A DNA stretch of 64,000 nucleotides from Clitopilus passeckerianus (taxonomy: Eukaryota > Basidiomycota > Agaricomycetes > Agaricales > Entolomataceae): assembly GCA_944990035.1 (NCBI GenBank), contig CALYLX010000066.1:806001-870000 (forward strand). Reading direction: 5' to 3'. The notes beneath the pieces were generated by a model, which had not been told where the DNA came from, did no database searches, and saw only the letters and a list, made by a program, of their open reading frames with translations. The stretch's first letter is position 1, and the number at the start of each line of letters is the position of its first letter. Below, piece by piece: positions 24,690 through 35,831 of the stretch. Made by a program: the position numbers and the translations under genes.

Positions 24690-24891
24690 CGGGTTTACCG
24701 ACAATTGCACGACAGCTAAGGTGCAGGTTGTTATGGGTCATCGAAAAAGAGAACCGGCACATTCTCACGCAGCATATGTAGGTAAGCTACGTTTAACAGA
24801 TCTAGGCTTTGCAGAAGAACGTAGGATATATGATGCGAGGGATAAAACATGGTGATGAGAAAAGGCGTCTCCGAAGTTCTAGCACAGATTA
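24690..24891 (-). repeat. solo copy of ZFL 3'-flank repeat
   Basis: Read on the minus strand, this shares with 26046-25880 the blocks TAGAACTTCGGAG, CTCATCAC, GA(C/T)GACCCAT and CGGTAAA(T/C)CC. No ZFL coding sequence adjoins it, so it is an orphan copy. Confidence 0.6.
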
Positions 24892-25879
24892 ACCAGAATG
24901 TCGCAAGCTACGCTCTGGGATCAAGTCGAGCGCACGGAAAGCCTGGCCCAACTGTGGGAAAGCAACACCATTGTCAATGAGCGAGGCAGATGAAAGCAGT
25001 ATTCCTGTGATTCAAGTTGGCCGAGTCACAGTAGGTCTTATGAGCAGACACGGTACCCTCTTCAAAGCATGTAAGGCTCTTGCTTTGCGAGCAGTATGGC
25101 GGATAACCAACGCTCACGGACGCCAGACTAACACTCAAGCCCCCGAACAAAAAGAAACACTTACTTTATTAATCCGATTCGACTCCGGCTATTGAGGCTG
25201 CCTGCCTATCAGTCTTGCTCGACTTTGACTTAATATTGATATTCTGGAGGTTTGAAGCCTTGCTGTTTTTATCCAGTTATTGTCAAAGTTCGTAAAGTGT
25301 TCGCCAGCTAATCAGATTTACACTCCAGTTACAGCCCGTGTCACGTAGCCAGCCGAAGTCCCAGAGCGAGCGTCCATGTTTCAGGTAGAGGCCAAGGCGA
25401 GTTCCAAGATTACAAGCGGCCGTAGGCAGCAGAGCCGGAGAAAGTACCAGAACCGTTTAGACCCTAGAGGCCAAGAGGAACAGGACCGAGTGAGTCGCCC
25501 GGTGAATGAGTTCCAGCAGCCCAGTCAACACACCAGAGAGTCCATGACAACAGGAGAACTCAGAGAATCAGCGTTATCAGCCGGACCCTCTTGCGCCCCG
25601 AGAGCATACCACTATGCACCAAGGCATGAATGTGGTTCTGTATTTGGTTGAGTGGGCGGAGTGGAGGCTGACAATGTTTGAAGGCTGTGCCACAGCCTGC
25701 TCTGCATCCTTGCCTAGAAGAACGCAGTTTCCACGGCGTCGGAACTCGGAAGCCACGACTTTATCTGGTGACACAGTGGCAGCTTGTCCTCTCCGCCGAC
25801 ACCTTCATGTTCACAGATATTTGATCAATCAACTATTTTTATTATCTTACTAGAAGTCCACAGATGGATTTACCGATGC

Positions 25880-26046
25880 ATGCGAAGAGACACCGAAAGG
25901 AAAAAGGTCGTAATGGGTCGTCACAAGGTGAGAGCAGCCGAATAGTGTACAGGTATGTAATGTACGGCAGCCAGATTCAGCTGTATTGAGAAGTCTAAAT
26001 CACAGTGATGAGGGAAACGACTCCGAAGTTCTAACAGAGACTATCA
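25880..26046 (-). repeat. 3' flank of ZFL4, repeated at two other sites
   Basis: Immediately downstream of the ZFL4 stop. It matches the ZFL5 3' flank (55787-55965): TCTCTGTTAGAACTTCGGAG, CTTGTGACG, and TTTTC(C/T)(T)TTCGGTG. It also matches the solo copy at 24690-24891. Confidence 0.65.
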
Positions 26047-26056
26047 TCGCAGCCGG

Positions 26057-26966
26057 TCAAGTGCCTTCGTCTAGATGGAAGGCACCCAAGTCCTCATGCA
26101 ACTCCATGAAAGCAGCACGAGCAAGCATACCCAGGGGAGAAATACCGGTTGGTGTTTCGTCCACTGGGTTCAGATGGAACTCCTTGCGAGCAACAGGGAG
26201 AGTGACAGGTGTTGACATAGGAGTATGGATGCTTGTGTCGCTGACGGAAGATTCCCGGGTGTCCATGACACTTTCGACAGTTTCTTCATCGGTCCAATCG
26301 GACTCATAGTCGGAGTCGTAGACTTGAGCGCCTCCCAGTGCTCTGGCACGTTCCCTGGTTTCTCTGCTGGCCTTTAACCTCTCTTTTTTCTGCCTGTCGA
26401 GAAACTCGCGGGCCTCTCCATACTGCGATGAAATGAGCTCGAGGTTCGGCAACATTGAGGGAGAACAAAGCGATACTCACGGTATAGCCCCAACGATGGT
26501 GCAACTCCCCGATCAAAATGCTCTTGCACCTTCTTGTGTGCTTTGTCCAGAAGCCAATATAATACTCTCCACGACTGTCCATCTTGATCTCATTGTCGCA
26601 GCCTGCACAGACGACTGAATGCGGGGTCACAGAACCAGGGACAACCCATGGGTGGTTCAACAGTATCGCTCGCCGAGCGACTTTGGACATGTTATGAGGA
26701 CCACGTCGCAGGTTCTTCCTCGCGGGGCTGAAAGGAGCCTTGCTCGACGATCTTGATTTCTGTCACCAATAGAGGCGTTAGTTCGATCGTATACCTTGTT
26801 ATAAAATATGGCCTTACTTTGGTTACCCTGGCGGTGGCGGACTTGCAGTTCTGAGCCGGTTGTGGGACATGCTTGGTGGTTGTGCTGCTATGAATGGTCA
26901 ACCCATGCCTTCAGCCGAAACAGGAAACAAGACTCACTTTCCAGCCTGGGAGCGAAGTATCGCCAT
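26057..26966 (-). CDS. ZFL4: zinc-finger-like protein with RKEFHLN motif, 247 aa
   Basis: Function unknown; the best-preserved member of the subfamily with ZFL3 and ZFL5. Four exons (26966-26938, 26887-26818, 26759-26481, 26422-26057) join in phase to 247 aa with GT-AG introns. The N-terminus M-A-I-L-R-S matches M-T-T-L-R-S of ZFL5. A basic segment leads to R-G-P-H-N-M-S. The finger C84-x2-C87-x19-H107-x3-C111 has the core M-D-S-R-G-E-Y-Y-I-G-F-W-T-K-H. An Arg/Lys/Glu-rich helix-like stretch (E-F-L-D-R-Q-K-K-E-R) follows, then an acidic Ser/Asp-rich region, V-A-R-K-E-F-H-L-N-P-V, and a C-terminus with L-H-E-D-L. C2HC BED-like DNA binding is a guess from the spacing. No frame lesion. It lies upstream of GH12 B in the duplicated block. 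Confidence 0.75.
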
Positions 26967-27114
26967 ACTTTGGTTTGCGAGGTAAATGTTTGAATTGACA
27001 GGGCTTGTGTCGGACAGCGGCAATTTCTGGAAGCAGTTGAAGTTGAGAATAACAGTTTAGTGGAGGGGAAGGAAGGGATGGCTGTTGGTACGATGGGACA
27101 CCGTTCTCTTTGAC

Positions 27115-27121
27115 TTAAATA
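27115..27121 (-). promoter_or_regulatory. TATA-like box of ZFL4
   Basis: TATTTAA on the minus strand, about 150 nt upstream of the ATG. It is followed by CCCCTCCACTAAACT, which recurs in the ZFL5 upstream region with the same TATTTAA about 160 nt before its ATG. Confidence 0.5.
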
Positions 27122-28349
27122 TCTTCCGTCCAACTTGTGTCCTCTACTGTGGCCATACTACACGTGATGACGGATTTCCCTGGCCAACCATTGTTCTCTC
27201 CTTTTTTTCATTCTTTCGACGATTTGGCAAAGGCCCATCAGCAGTGCGTTAGTCAAAGCGTCTTCATCAAAAGGCCAGATCACTATCGCATGTGTCCCCC
27301 GTCCCCTCCAACTGCTCCGTATGGTCAAGAGGCCCTCTCAAATTTGCCCAAGGTTTTCTCGGATTCCATGATGAAGTTGCGCCACCCGAGGGCCTACGAC
27401 TTAGCCCCTTAGTTCCTTCTCCTCCGAAGCCCAGTAAATATATCCGAAGGAATTAAGGGTACATTTGTAATACATTGTTTTTACCATCGAGAAGCAGCTT
27501 GCTAAAGCCAGGAATCTTTGACGCAAATCCCATTTATGACCGCGGAGTGGTACCGTCCAACGTCGACTTGAATAAAAAAGCTTCGTTCATGGATCAGATA
27601 CCACCAGGGTCTCCCGCTATGTGTTTGCTTCTCTTCTTAAACGATCTAGAGCCTTACTAGGCCTTCCACTACCGGCCGGGGGCTTCAGTGGTCCTTGTGC
27701 GCCTTGCCAAGGCCCTGCAGTAAATGAAAGCGCCTTCGTTACGTAACGCGTGCCCCTTGTCGACCGCCTTCGACAGAGCTCATGATGAATGACCCAAACT
27801 GCTCAGACTCAGAGGCACCATTGGTGGTCACTGCCCCTCGCATCGGCTGTACACATTTATCGTGGCGATGGACGTTGACTTTGGCTTAACAACATCCAGT
27901 GTGACTTCCAGCAAAGTGTTGCCTATTTCCTGCTGAACTCGATACTAGCAGGGGACTCAGCTTGCATTATCCACTCAACGAGTGTACGCGACTGTGCTGT
28001 CCATTACCTGCCCACTTAGCACCGCCAGAATCCGCACAAGCTCCCTACTGAATAGCTGATGGACGCAAGCCATTCGTTGTAATCTTCATGTTACACCCAA
28101 ACCGGCCTCCAGCGATGCACACGTCTTCATATTTCCCCTTACCCGGCCATGGACTCATCACTTTCTTGAGTCCTGTACGCAGCGTGCCACACACGGGGTA
28201 ATTGGACATTCATTGGACCTTTCCACGCCATTCGAGCTGTCAAAAGCCCAATCCCATTTACACTATCATTGGCTGAATGGTCTCATAGCTGACGGCGAGC
28301 GCTGCGCCATCATCCCACAAGTAAAGGCTTGCGCCCTCTCAAAGGGAAG
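27122..28349. other. intergenic, nothing recognised
   Basis: Divergent spacer between ZFL4 and the lectin gene, with promoter sequence for both presumed. No gene recognised. Confidence 0.4.
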
Positions 28350-29679
28350 ATGGTCCCCCTTGCCAAGCGTCTTCTGCGTTGGGAATCGTCACGAGGACCC
28401 GCAAGAGACCACATTAAAATTGGAACCTTTACGTTGAAGGAACATAAATATGACCCGAATCCGCTGTCTTTCGCTCAACAACTCAAAAGAAACCCTCTAT
28501 CAGCTTCACAGGTATACACAAGTACGCACCCTCCTTTCCGTATCAGCTATTCAGAGATTGATCTTTCCACAGTGACCTCTTGGGCAGCAAATCGCCTTGA
28601 TCTCTTTGTCATTGGCACTGACTCTGCCATCTACCACAAGTCATGGAACGGCTCTCGTTGGGGTCCTTCGCAGAAGGATTGGGAAGGCCTTGGTGGCACG
28701 GCCATTTTCGACCCCGTCTCTGTTTCTTGGGGCTCAGATCGCCTCGACGTTTTCGTTATCGGCACCGACAGCGCTCTCTATCACAAGTGGTGGGATGGAC
28801 GTGCATGGGGACCCAATCAGCTCGGTTGGGAGAGGCTTGGTGGCATTTGGATGGAGAAGCCCACCGTTGTCTCGTGGGGACGCGACAGGCTTGATGTCTT
28901 CCTAGTCGGTCAGGATCGCTCCTTGTACCAGAAGTTCTGGAATGGGAGCAGGTGGAACGACGGTTTCACCAACCTTGGTGGCAAATTATTGCATGCACCA
29001 TCGGCTGTTAGCTGGGGTTCGAATCGCATCGATATCTTTGGAACCGGAACCGACAGCGCCGTATACCACAAGTTCTGGGATGGACGTGAGTGGGGACCGA
29101 ATGGCACTGGTGGTGCATGGGAGAACATGGGAGGGATCGTTGTTGGGCCCCCACAGGCTGTCTGTTGGGGCGCCAACCGCATCGACCTCTTCTGCATTGG
29201 ATTGAGCTCAGGCTTGCACCATAAATATTGGGACGGAACAAAGTGGGGACCTAGTGGAGCGGCAGGGGATTGGGAGTCGCTCGGTGGCATCATTCAGGGA
29301 ACACCTGAGATCGTCTCCTGGGGTTCCGAGCGCCTGGATATATTCGTGATTGGTGGGTGCTTTCATATATTTCCTCTAAAGAATTATTCACGTGCGTTAC
29401 TTAGGAACCGACCAGGCGGTCCATCATAAGTGGTGGGAACCTGGCACCGGCTGGGGCCCAAGCGTCACTGGCTACGAGAGGATGGGTGGTATTGTCATTA
29501 AGGACATTACTGCTGTCTGCTGGGACCGAGAGCGGATCGACTTGTTTGTTATCGGTACGAACGGGGCCGTTAACCACAAAGCCTGGAGTCCCTCCATTGG
29601 GGGGTGGAAGCCCAGTCTTGCAGGTCCCTTCGAGGATGTGGGTGGAGTCTCCATCACTCCTGTCGCAAGCAGCTCTTGA
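28350..29679 (+). CDS. PLL-like seven-bladed beta-propeller lectin
   Basis: Seven repeats of about 45-50 residues with the pattern S-W-G-x-x-R-(L/I)-D-(V/I/L)-F, then G-T-D-S-A-x-Y-H-K-x-W-(D/N)-G, W-G-P and W-E-x-(L/M)-G-G. They start near 28560 and end at the stop. This is the signature of PLL/tectonin-like propellers known from Photorhabdus lectins and related fungal proteins, which bind fucose or O-methylated sugars. One intron at 29353-29404 splits the sixth blade; removing it restores [10 protein letters not shown]. No signal peptide is seen, so a cytosolic protein is likely, as for many fungal defence lectins. The start is uncertain: the ATG at 28350 gives about 70 residues before blade 1, and a small intron near 28510-28552 is possible. 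Sugar specificity and role are inferred only. Confidence 0.82.
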
Positions 29680-30918
29680 GTTGGATCGTTTGGTTGAATC
29701 ATTACGCCTCAGCCCCCAAATACGTAAGAGTTCGAAATATATATAGTCAGAAATATATTTATCCCCGGTCTTCGGAAACCTCATCGATGCAAGTCAAGGG
29801 TCATGTCGTCCAATAACTTCCTTGCTTGTTGACTCCTTGGTGCAATGAGACACTTGAAAGGTAGTGGACGGCTGATAATTGATATTTTGAGCATTTGAGA
29901 GGAGGATAATACTGATGATACTCTTACTTCACAGCCCCAGTAAATTTCCAAACCACATCCTCTGCTAGGACTGTTGAAGAGGCGCGCGGGTAATGAAAGG
30001 GAAAAGGTGAGCTCAAATGCGATCGGAATCGCACTGAACTAACCAAAACCCAACCACAACCCACAAACCTCGAGTTCGTGGGGCTTTTAGGCGATCAACA
30101 CACACTTAAACACCTCGCGAAAGCTGTAGACAGCGTTCCGGGGATGTATAGTAGTTGTAGTTCAATCAATCCAATATATTCCAAATTAAATTAAACGGGC
30201 CTCGCGCACGATGACCCAAACCAAATAGACGATGGAACCCGCAGTTTCCACGTCGAAGAATCGCACAACTGAAGCCTGAGAGAACCACCCTCAGTTGGTC
30301 TCCGAGCAACAAGTCGTCAATTACTTGGGATTTTACCTACGAAATACAGGAGCTTTTTATACCTAAAATTACGTGGTCTGTCCACTAATTCAAAGGCTAT
30401 CGATTTGTAAGAAAACATGTAAATTTTAGAGTAGAGAATGCAAACGCGATGAGGATGACAAGTTCTCGATCTTTGAGAGTAATGTGATTCACGCGAACAT
30501 GAGGATATGAGCCCGTTTATGGTAATGATATCCGGTAGGATCGGTCGGGAGACCTTCGGAAACTCGGCAGAGTATTCCGACAGCCATAGTCACCATGCGG
30601 TTTCTCTGAAATCTATCACAAACTTCAGGAGAACTTCTCGATTGAACTTTGTCGCGAAATGTTATGTTTTGCCGGATCGGCATCGACACTGGGACTGCCG
30701 GACCAATGAGAGCTCGAGATATCTCGCGGATCATCAAACCATCAATTGTATCGCACTGCCACAATCCTGTAGAATCCTCCGCATTCTGGTATTCATGGGT
30801 ATCATAGAATGCGTCCTCGCACAAGCGTAAGCTGATATTTCATGGTAGAACCACTTGTATTAGGTAGGAAATGACATTGTTATTGTACGGAAATGTTACA
30901 TTTCGCGTAAATATACGG
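29680..30918. other. intergenic, nothing recognised
   Basis: Convergent spacer between the lectin and CYP-1. AT-rich in places; no gene recognised. Confidence 0.45.
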
Positions 30919-32794
30919 TTAACCGCGGCAGCGCCGTGTCACTGTCGTAGCCGCTTCGTCATCGAGGTTACGTCTTATTGACATGGTTGCTAGTAGGTGA
31001 GCCGCAACAACCCAAATAACATCTGCGGCTAGGAATCGACCGGGACAGATTCTAGAAATGGGTTAGCGATTCAGGGTATCGCCAGCATTTGCGAGGAAGT
31101 AGACTTACCGACGTCCAGCACCTAAATTCGAAGGGAATGGCTCATCCCTACCGCCATGGGAGGAAGGTCGGTAGCGGTCGGGGTTGAACGAGAATGGTTC
31201 ATGGTAGATATCAGGATCCGAATGAACTCCCCTATATGAATGGTTTAGCTTGACGGAAACTAGTTGTCCATTGATTGTGACTGCCCTCGAATTTAGGACG
31301 ACAGTGGTGCCTTTGGGGATGAACATTCCTTCGTAGATATCGTCTTCGGTGCTTTCCCGGCCCTCTAGAAAACCGCGCCGTCAGGGTATTCACGTTCTCT
31401 GCAAGATAGTATTGACGTACGGATAAGAACTACAGGTTGCCATCTCGCAACCTCTTGCACGACACATTCGAGAGAGGGGAGGCTATCCTTATCTCCAAAA
31501 TCGGGAAGCCTGTTCGGGCCAACGACCTCGTCTAGTTCAGTCTGCGCTTTCTTCCGAACGTCGGGATGAAGCAATAATGCTCCTAATAGTGACAGAAGGC
31601 TTGAAGTCATCTGAAATGTGGTTTGCGTTAGAAATTGATTCTTATCTTCGGAATCGTAGGCACTGTCTGTCCCTGCAAAATATACCGTAGCGCTGGCAGC
31701 CTTGATGTGCTTCATCTCAACGTCGGGATCGCATTCACCATTGCGAAGGTCTTCAAGGGAGGAGGCCAAGAAAGAAGGTTGAGCAGTCCCGTTCTCCAAC
31801 TTTTTCTGCATGTCTTGCACAGGATAGTCATACATCCTCTGAACGTAAGGTTTCACCCTTTTTGCCCTCGAAGGTATAGATGCACCAGGAAACCACTCAG
31901 GAAAAATGCTGTACTATGGAAGAGTAAGTAAAAGAAACGTCAGAATTTTCCCCTGTCGTAGTCATTATGGAATCCACGTACTAAATGGGAAAACCGTAAC
32001 AAGAGCCGCACTCAGCATGTCCACACTCATCAGCGCAGGCATGACCTGTTTCACAAAGACATTCGCCATTCTGACATATGTATCGTCGTCCGTAGCAATT
32101 CTATGGCCAAAGGTGATGGAAATAATGACAGAAGTTGCGAAACTGGAGCAATATTTCCTCAAAAGTTAGACGTTTGACAGTCCTTCAAAGGGTGAAGCTG
32201 CTGATTGAACGAAGTCACTCTCCCAATCCCTTGCTTCTTCGCCCAAATGAGAAACAATATTCTTCAGGAGCAACCGAGCTTCTCTCAAGGCTACCTGCCG
32301 GTGGAATTGCCTATTATCCGGGTGGAAATACTTCTGGTATATCCGCCGGTGTATACGACTTTCAGGACCATAAGGCGGAAAAGCCAACGAGTCGCTCAAC
32401 CCCATGCTATTGCAACAATTCCACATAAGACCAAATCACATCATCAGAAGAAACAGCAAACGTACATCTCAGCCATAGGCAACCTCGGTTTCGAGCTATA
32501 GATCGTCCCTCGTTTATCCAGAAGATCAGAGACAACTTTTTGGCCGTTCAAAACCAGGACGGACTGCCCAAGGACATTGAGGTAGCAGATGGGTCCATAT
32601 TTCTGGCCTAATTCGTAGAAAGTCTGTTCCTCGTTCCCGTAAGATTCCCAGAAGAGCTTTGCGTGGCCAAAAAGTGGATGCTTCGGAGTGCTGGGTAGAA
32701 ATCTCTTCCTGATGCGTCTGCCTGATATGAGCCGGATGGTTATGCCAACAAGGGCCAGTATTCCGGGGCTGAATGCGATTGTTGAAGAAACCAT
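30919..32794 (-). pseudogene. CYP-1: decayed cytochrome P450 (CYP64/CYP5144-like)
   Basis: A class II microsomal P450 homologue. The N-terminal anchor (M-V-S-S-T-I-A-F-S-P-G-I-L-A-L-V-G) is followed by Y-L-N-V-L-G-Q-S-V-L-V-L-N and L-L-D-K-R. The I helix is F-A-G-T-D-S, the K helix has E-V-A-R (ExxR), and the heme loop is L-G-A-G-R-R-I-C-P-G-R. Compared with CYP-3/4 several junctions fail. The exon-2 donor near 32200 is missing in the needed phase. An extra T in a five-T run at 31902-31906 shifts the frame before E-W-F-P-G. The donor after V-V-L-N-S-R reads GG instead of GT. The C-terminus lacks the F-x-Y-G-G...P-F-x-C end found in its relatives. I therefore call it a pseudogene, although a sequencing error could explain single lesions. 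It is tandem with CYP-2. Confidence 0.65.
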
Positions 32795-33467
32795 GCTCTA
32801 AGCTTAGGGCCACTGGCAGCTAGTGGCCGTAGAACTTGGAGTATTCATGCTTTTCACGAGAGTAGCATGAACTTAAGAACTTTGACAGCCAATAAGCAGG
32901 GTTCATGCTCATGGGAGAACAGACTTCTTGACATTTCATTCATCACATCGGAACTGAAATTAAGGTTTGTATGGTCACTCACAGATGAATTCATAAATAT
33001 GGGAAGCAATGAATTGCAAGGGGCGGGAACCATCAAAACGAGTATATCGGCCACCACCGGACTTTTGAACGCGAGATCATAGTTCTTCCTGCCATGCTAC
33101 TGACCCAGAATTTGGTACAAACGACACTTTTAGGATCTATTCAATACATGTACCCCGCTATAAAATCTATTACACGCATATTTCTTAAATAATCCATTTC
33201 TTACGAGAGCAACTCGTTATCAATACATATATCAATTACACGGCCGACCGCCAACCCGTCAATGCCCGTCCTGCAATGTACCTTTCTCTCCAGTGAGGTG
33301 AAGCACGCGGCCCGAGTCTCCAGGATATCCCACCAGTTGTCCCCATCGACCACCGTTTGATAGAATCACGTATCAATGCCTGATTGCTCACTGTCCCTCC
33401 ACCGACTTAGATTTCCCAAATCCCTACATCTCCATGACACACCTCATCTTCCTGGCATCCTCCCCAC
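32795..33467. other. intergenic, nothing recognised
   Basis: Spacer between CYP-1 and the end of CYP-2; no feature. Confidence 0.45.
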
Positions 33468-35138
33468 TCAAAAATCCACCCCATCCAACAACCCCACCAC
33501 CTTCTCACTCCTTGGCACAATCTTACACCTAAACGGCATCGGTCGACCGTCCATTCCGTCAAACCCCATTCCCAAAAACACCAATTATTTAAAGGAAAGG
33601 AGGGAACTCACTTGACAGTCCCACTAAACTTCCACTTCACCCCCTCCTCCTCCTCCGTCCCATCAATCTTAAGCACAGGGAGCACATTCACCGTGGATAG
33701 GAGGTAGGCTGCTACGATCCATAGGCTGTCTGTTGCCAGGTATCGGCCTGGACAGACTCTAGATTCATAAATAACAATGTTATCCAAATGGTACCCAAAT
33801 TGAGTAGTAAGGCGCCACTAGCACATACCGTCGCCCATATCCAAAATTCGGCTCAAACAACGGCTCCCCATTCCCGCCCTTGCTAATAGGCAAATACCGA
33901 TCCGGGTTAAACTTCGTCGGGTCTTCGTAAACACTTTCATCTAGACCTATTCCCCTAAATCAACCCTTGGCAACTTCTTTTTTTCGGGTGAAAGGGGAGC
34001 TGAAGGGGCACACCTGGCATTGATGATAACCACACTTCCCTTGGGTATATACATCCCCTCATACACATCATCCTCCGTCGTCTTTCTGGGCTCTGTTCAC
34101 CAGAGTTTCCCAACATGAGCATATATCATATGCCCCGATAGAAAGCGGGACTCACGAACAGGCGCCACAGGCTCCCAATCTCCTGAATCACACACCTTCA
34201 ATAAGGCAACCTCTCCCAATCCTCATATCCGGGTAACCTCTCCCCACCCGTGACGGCGTCGATCTCTGCTTGTGCTTTTTTCTGCACAGAGGGGTGGAGG
34301 GCGAGGGCGCCGAGAAGGGTGAGGAGTATCGAGGCTGTCTATTTTACATTTCAGCCTCCCAATTGAAAACGTATCAACGAGGGACACTCACAGTCTCAGC
34401 CCCAGCCGTATACACACCCCCACCCGCCGCCTTCACATCCTCCGTCCCCACATCCGCATCACTCTCCCCATTCCTCAATTCCTCCAGCTGTGTCGCCAAA
34501 AACGAATGTGTCGCAGTCCCCTCATCCAAATTCTTCTGCACGTCTTGTAAAGGATAGTCGAATAAGGGACGGACGTACTGCCGGAGAGCGCGGGCGCGGG
34601 AAGGGACGGAGGCGCCGGGGAACCAGGGGGAAGTATTGAACTGAAGGGGTTGTGTTAGATTACTCGAGTGTTAGGAGGAGGAGGGGAATGGGAAACGTAC
34701 TCCAGGGAAACACCTGCACCAACCCCGCACTCAACATATCCGTGTTCATCATCGCCGGAATCACGATCCGGACCATGTCGTCTGCGATACGGCAAAAACG
34801 CCAACTGTTTGATGAAACCCATCCTATCCAGCGATAAGAACACTTTGATAGTCAAAATCGTAGAAACAAACTCACACTTGAGCAATCGCAAAAACCGGCC
34901 TGGAGCTATAAATCGACCGCCGTTTATCAAGCAGCTCCGAGGCGATCTTGTGGTCGTTTATAATAACGATCGGCATGCCCAATACGTTCAGGTAGCATAT
35001 TGCCTAGCTCGTAGAAAGCGATGCCTTCGTTCCCGTGACCTTGGCGTGTCCTATGACGAATTGACTGGGTAAGGTGCTCGTGAGGCCGATGCCGAGAATG
35101 ACCGCGGCGCCGAGGGGGTGTTCACGTAGAATGTCCAT
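33468..35138 (-). pseudogene. CYP-2: cytochrome P450 pseudogene
   Basis: Fragments of the same P450 subfamily appear in the right order. They are the anchor M-D-I-L-R-E-H-P-L-G, then G-H-A-K, Y-L-N-V-L-G-M-P-I-V and L-L-D-K-R, W-F-P-G-A, the I helix T-A-G-A-E-T, K-F-N-P-D-R-Y, the heme loop F-G-Y-G-R-R|V-C-P-G-R-Y and the C-terminus P-M-P-F-R-C-K-I. The lesions are clear. The frame shifts near 35030-34995. Exons 2 and 3 are deleted so that F-L-P-Y-R abuts A-D-D-M-V near 34790. An in-frame TGA lies at 34198-34200. The K-helix ExxR is disrupted (E-I-G-S-L). No AG acceptor is found before the last exon. Non-functional as a P450. Confidence 0.85.
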
Positions 35139-35831
35139 TTCGCCTGGTTGATTGAAGGCTGTGACTATTCGGCGCATCAGCGCATCAGGATCGAGTGCTA
35201 GCATAAGCTTAAGATCGTTTGCACGTTTGCAAATATATGGGTATTGGAAATTGGTTTGGTGTCTTTGGACTTGAGTCTGCTCGAAATTGACCTCGATGGT
35301 TTGTGCATAGATTCTATTCTCACCATGATCGGAGACGTCTTTCTTCAATCTCTTGCGATGGATAAGGTAAACGATCGAGCAATTGCTCCTGTGAAAGCTC
35401 TGCGCCAGGTTTTGGCCACCCGTCTTGACACTGGCTACAATCTGGATCGCCTCACTCTTGGAGGATGAAGATACTATATCTACGCGATGGCCAATGATGA
35501 CAAGGTATGGTCTCAAATTCGCAACGATGCAAACTAAGCGCTGGTATAGTGTATACGTTGTGGCTCGATCAATGAAATCCTCGAGGCTTCGGGCGCAAAA
35601 TGAACGTTTGAAGACCAATTACCAGCTACGACCAACGTGCACAATGAAACTCAAAGTCGCAGGAGGCGGTGCGATAAGATTAGATGGCATGCTCAAAGTC
35701 ACGAAACCCTGTTGTTCGCTCGCCTCGAGGCAAACAGGCGAGGCGTGTTCTACGCGTGCCAGTGCGCTGTCCGCCCTAGTCCGTCTTTATAACGACCCTC
35801 ACGACCCCCTTACGACTCTTTCTTCACAATC
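35139..35831. other. divergent intergenic region
   Basis: Between CYP-2 (minus) and the 1038-aa gene (plus). Open frames here are read-through only and have no domain. Confidence 0.45.

Larger units (their letters stand above)
24206..26056. other. spacer between GH12 B and ZFL4 with duplicated 3' flank
   Basis: Holds two copies of the ZFL4 3'-flanking sequence (24690-24891 and 25880-26046) about 1.16 kb apart. The sequence between them shows no gene. A Gln/Arg-rich frame at 25376-25651 is not convincing as a bZIP. Confidence 0.5.

Noticed and set aside
25376..25651. Frame with R-R-Q-Q-S-R-R-K-Y-Q-N-R resembling a bZIP basic region
   Set aside because: No N-x-x-A-A/Q-x-x-(C/S)-R signature, no leucine zipper, no exon partners; probably chance composition.
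35004..35618. 204-codon minus-strand frame
   Set aside because: It only reads through from upstream sequence into the first exon of the CYP-2 pseudogene; the upstream part has no homology I recognise.
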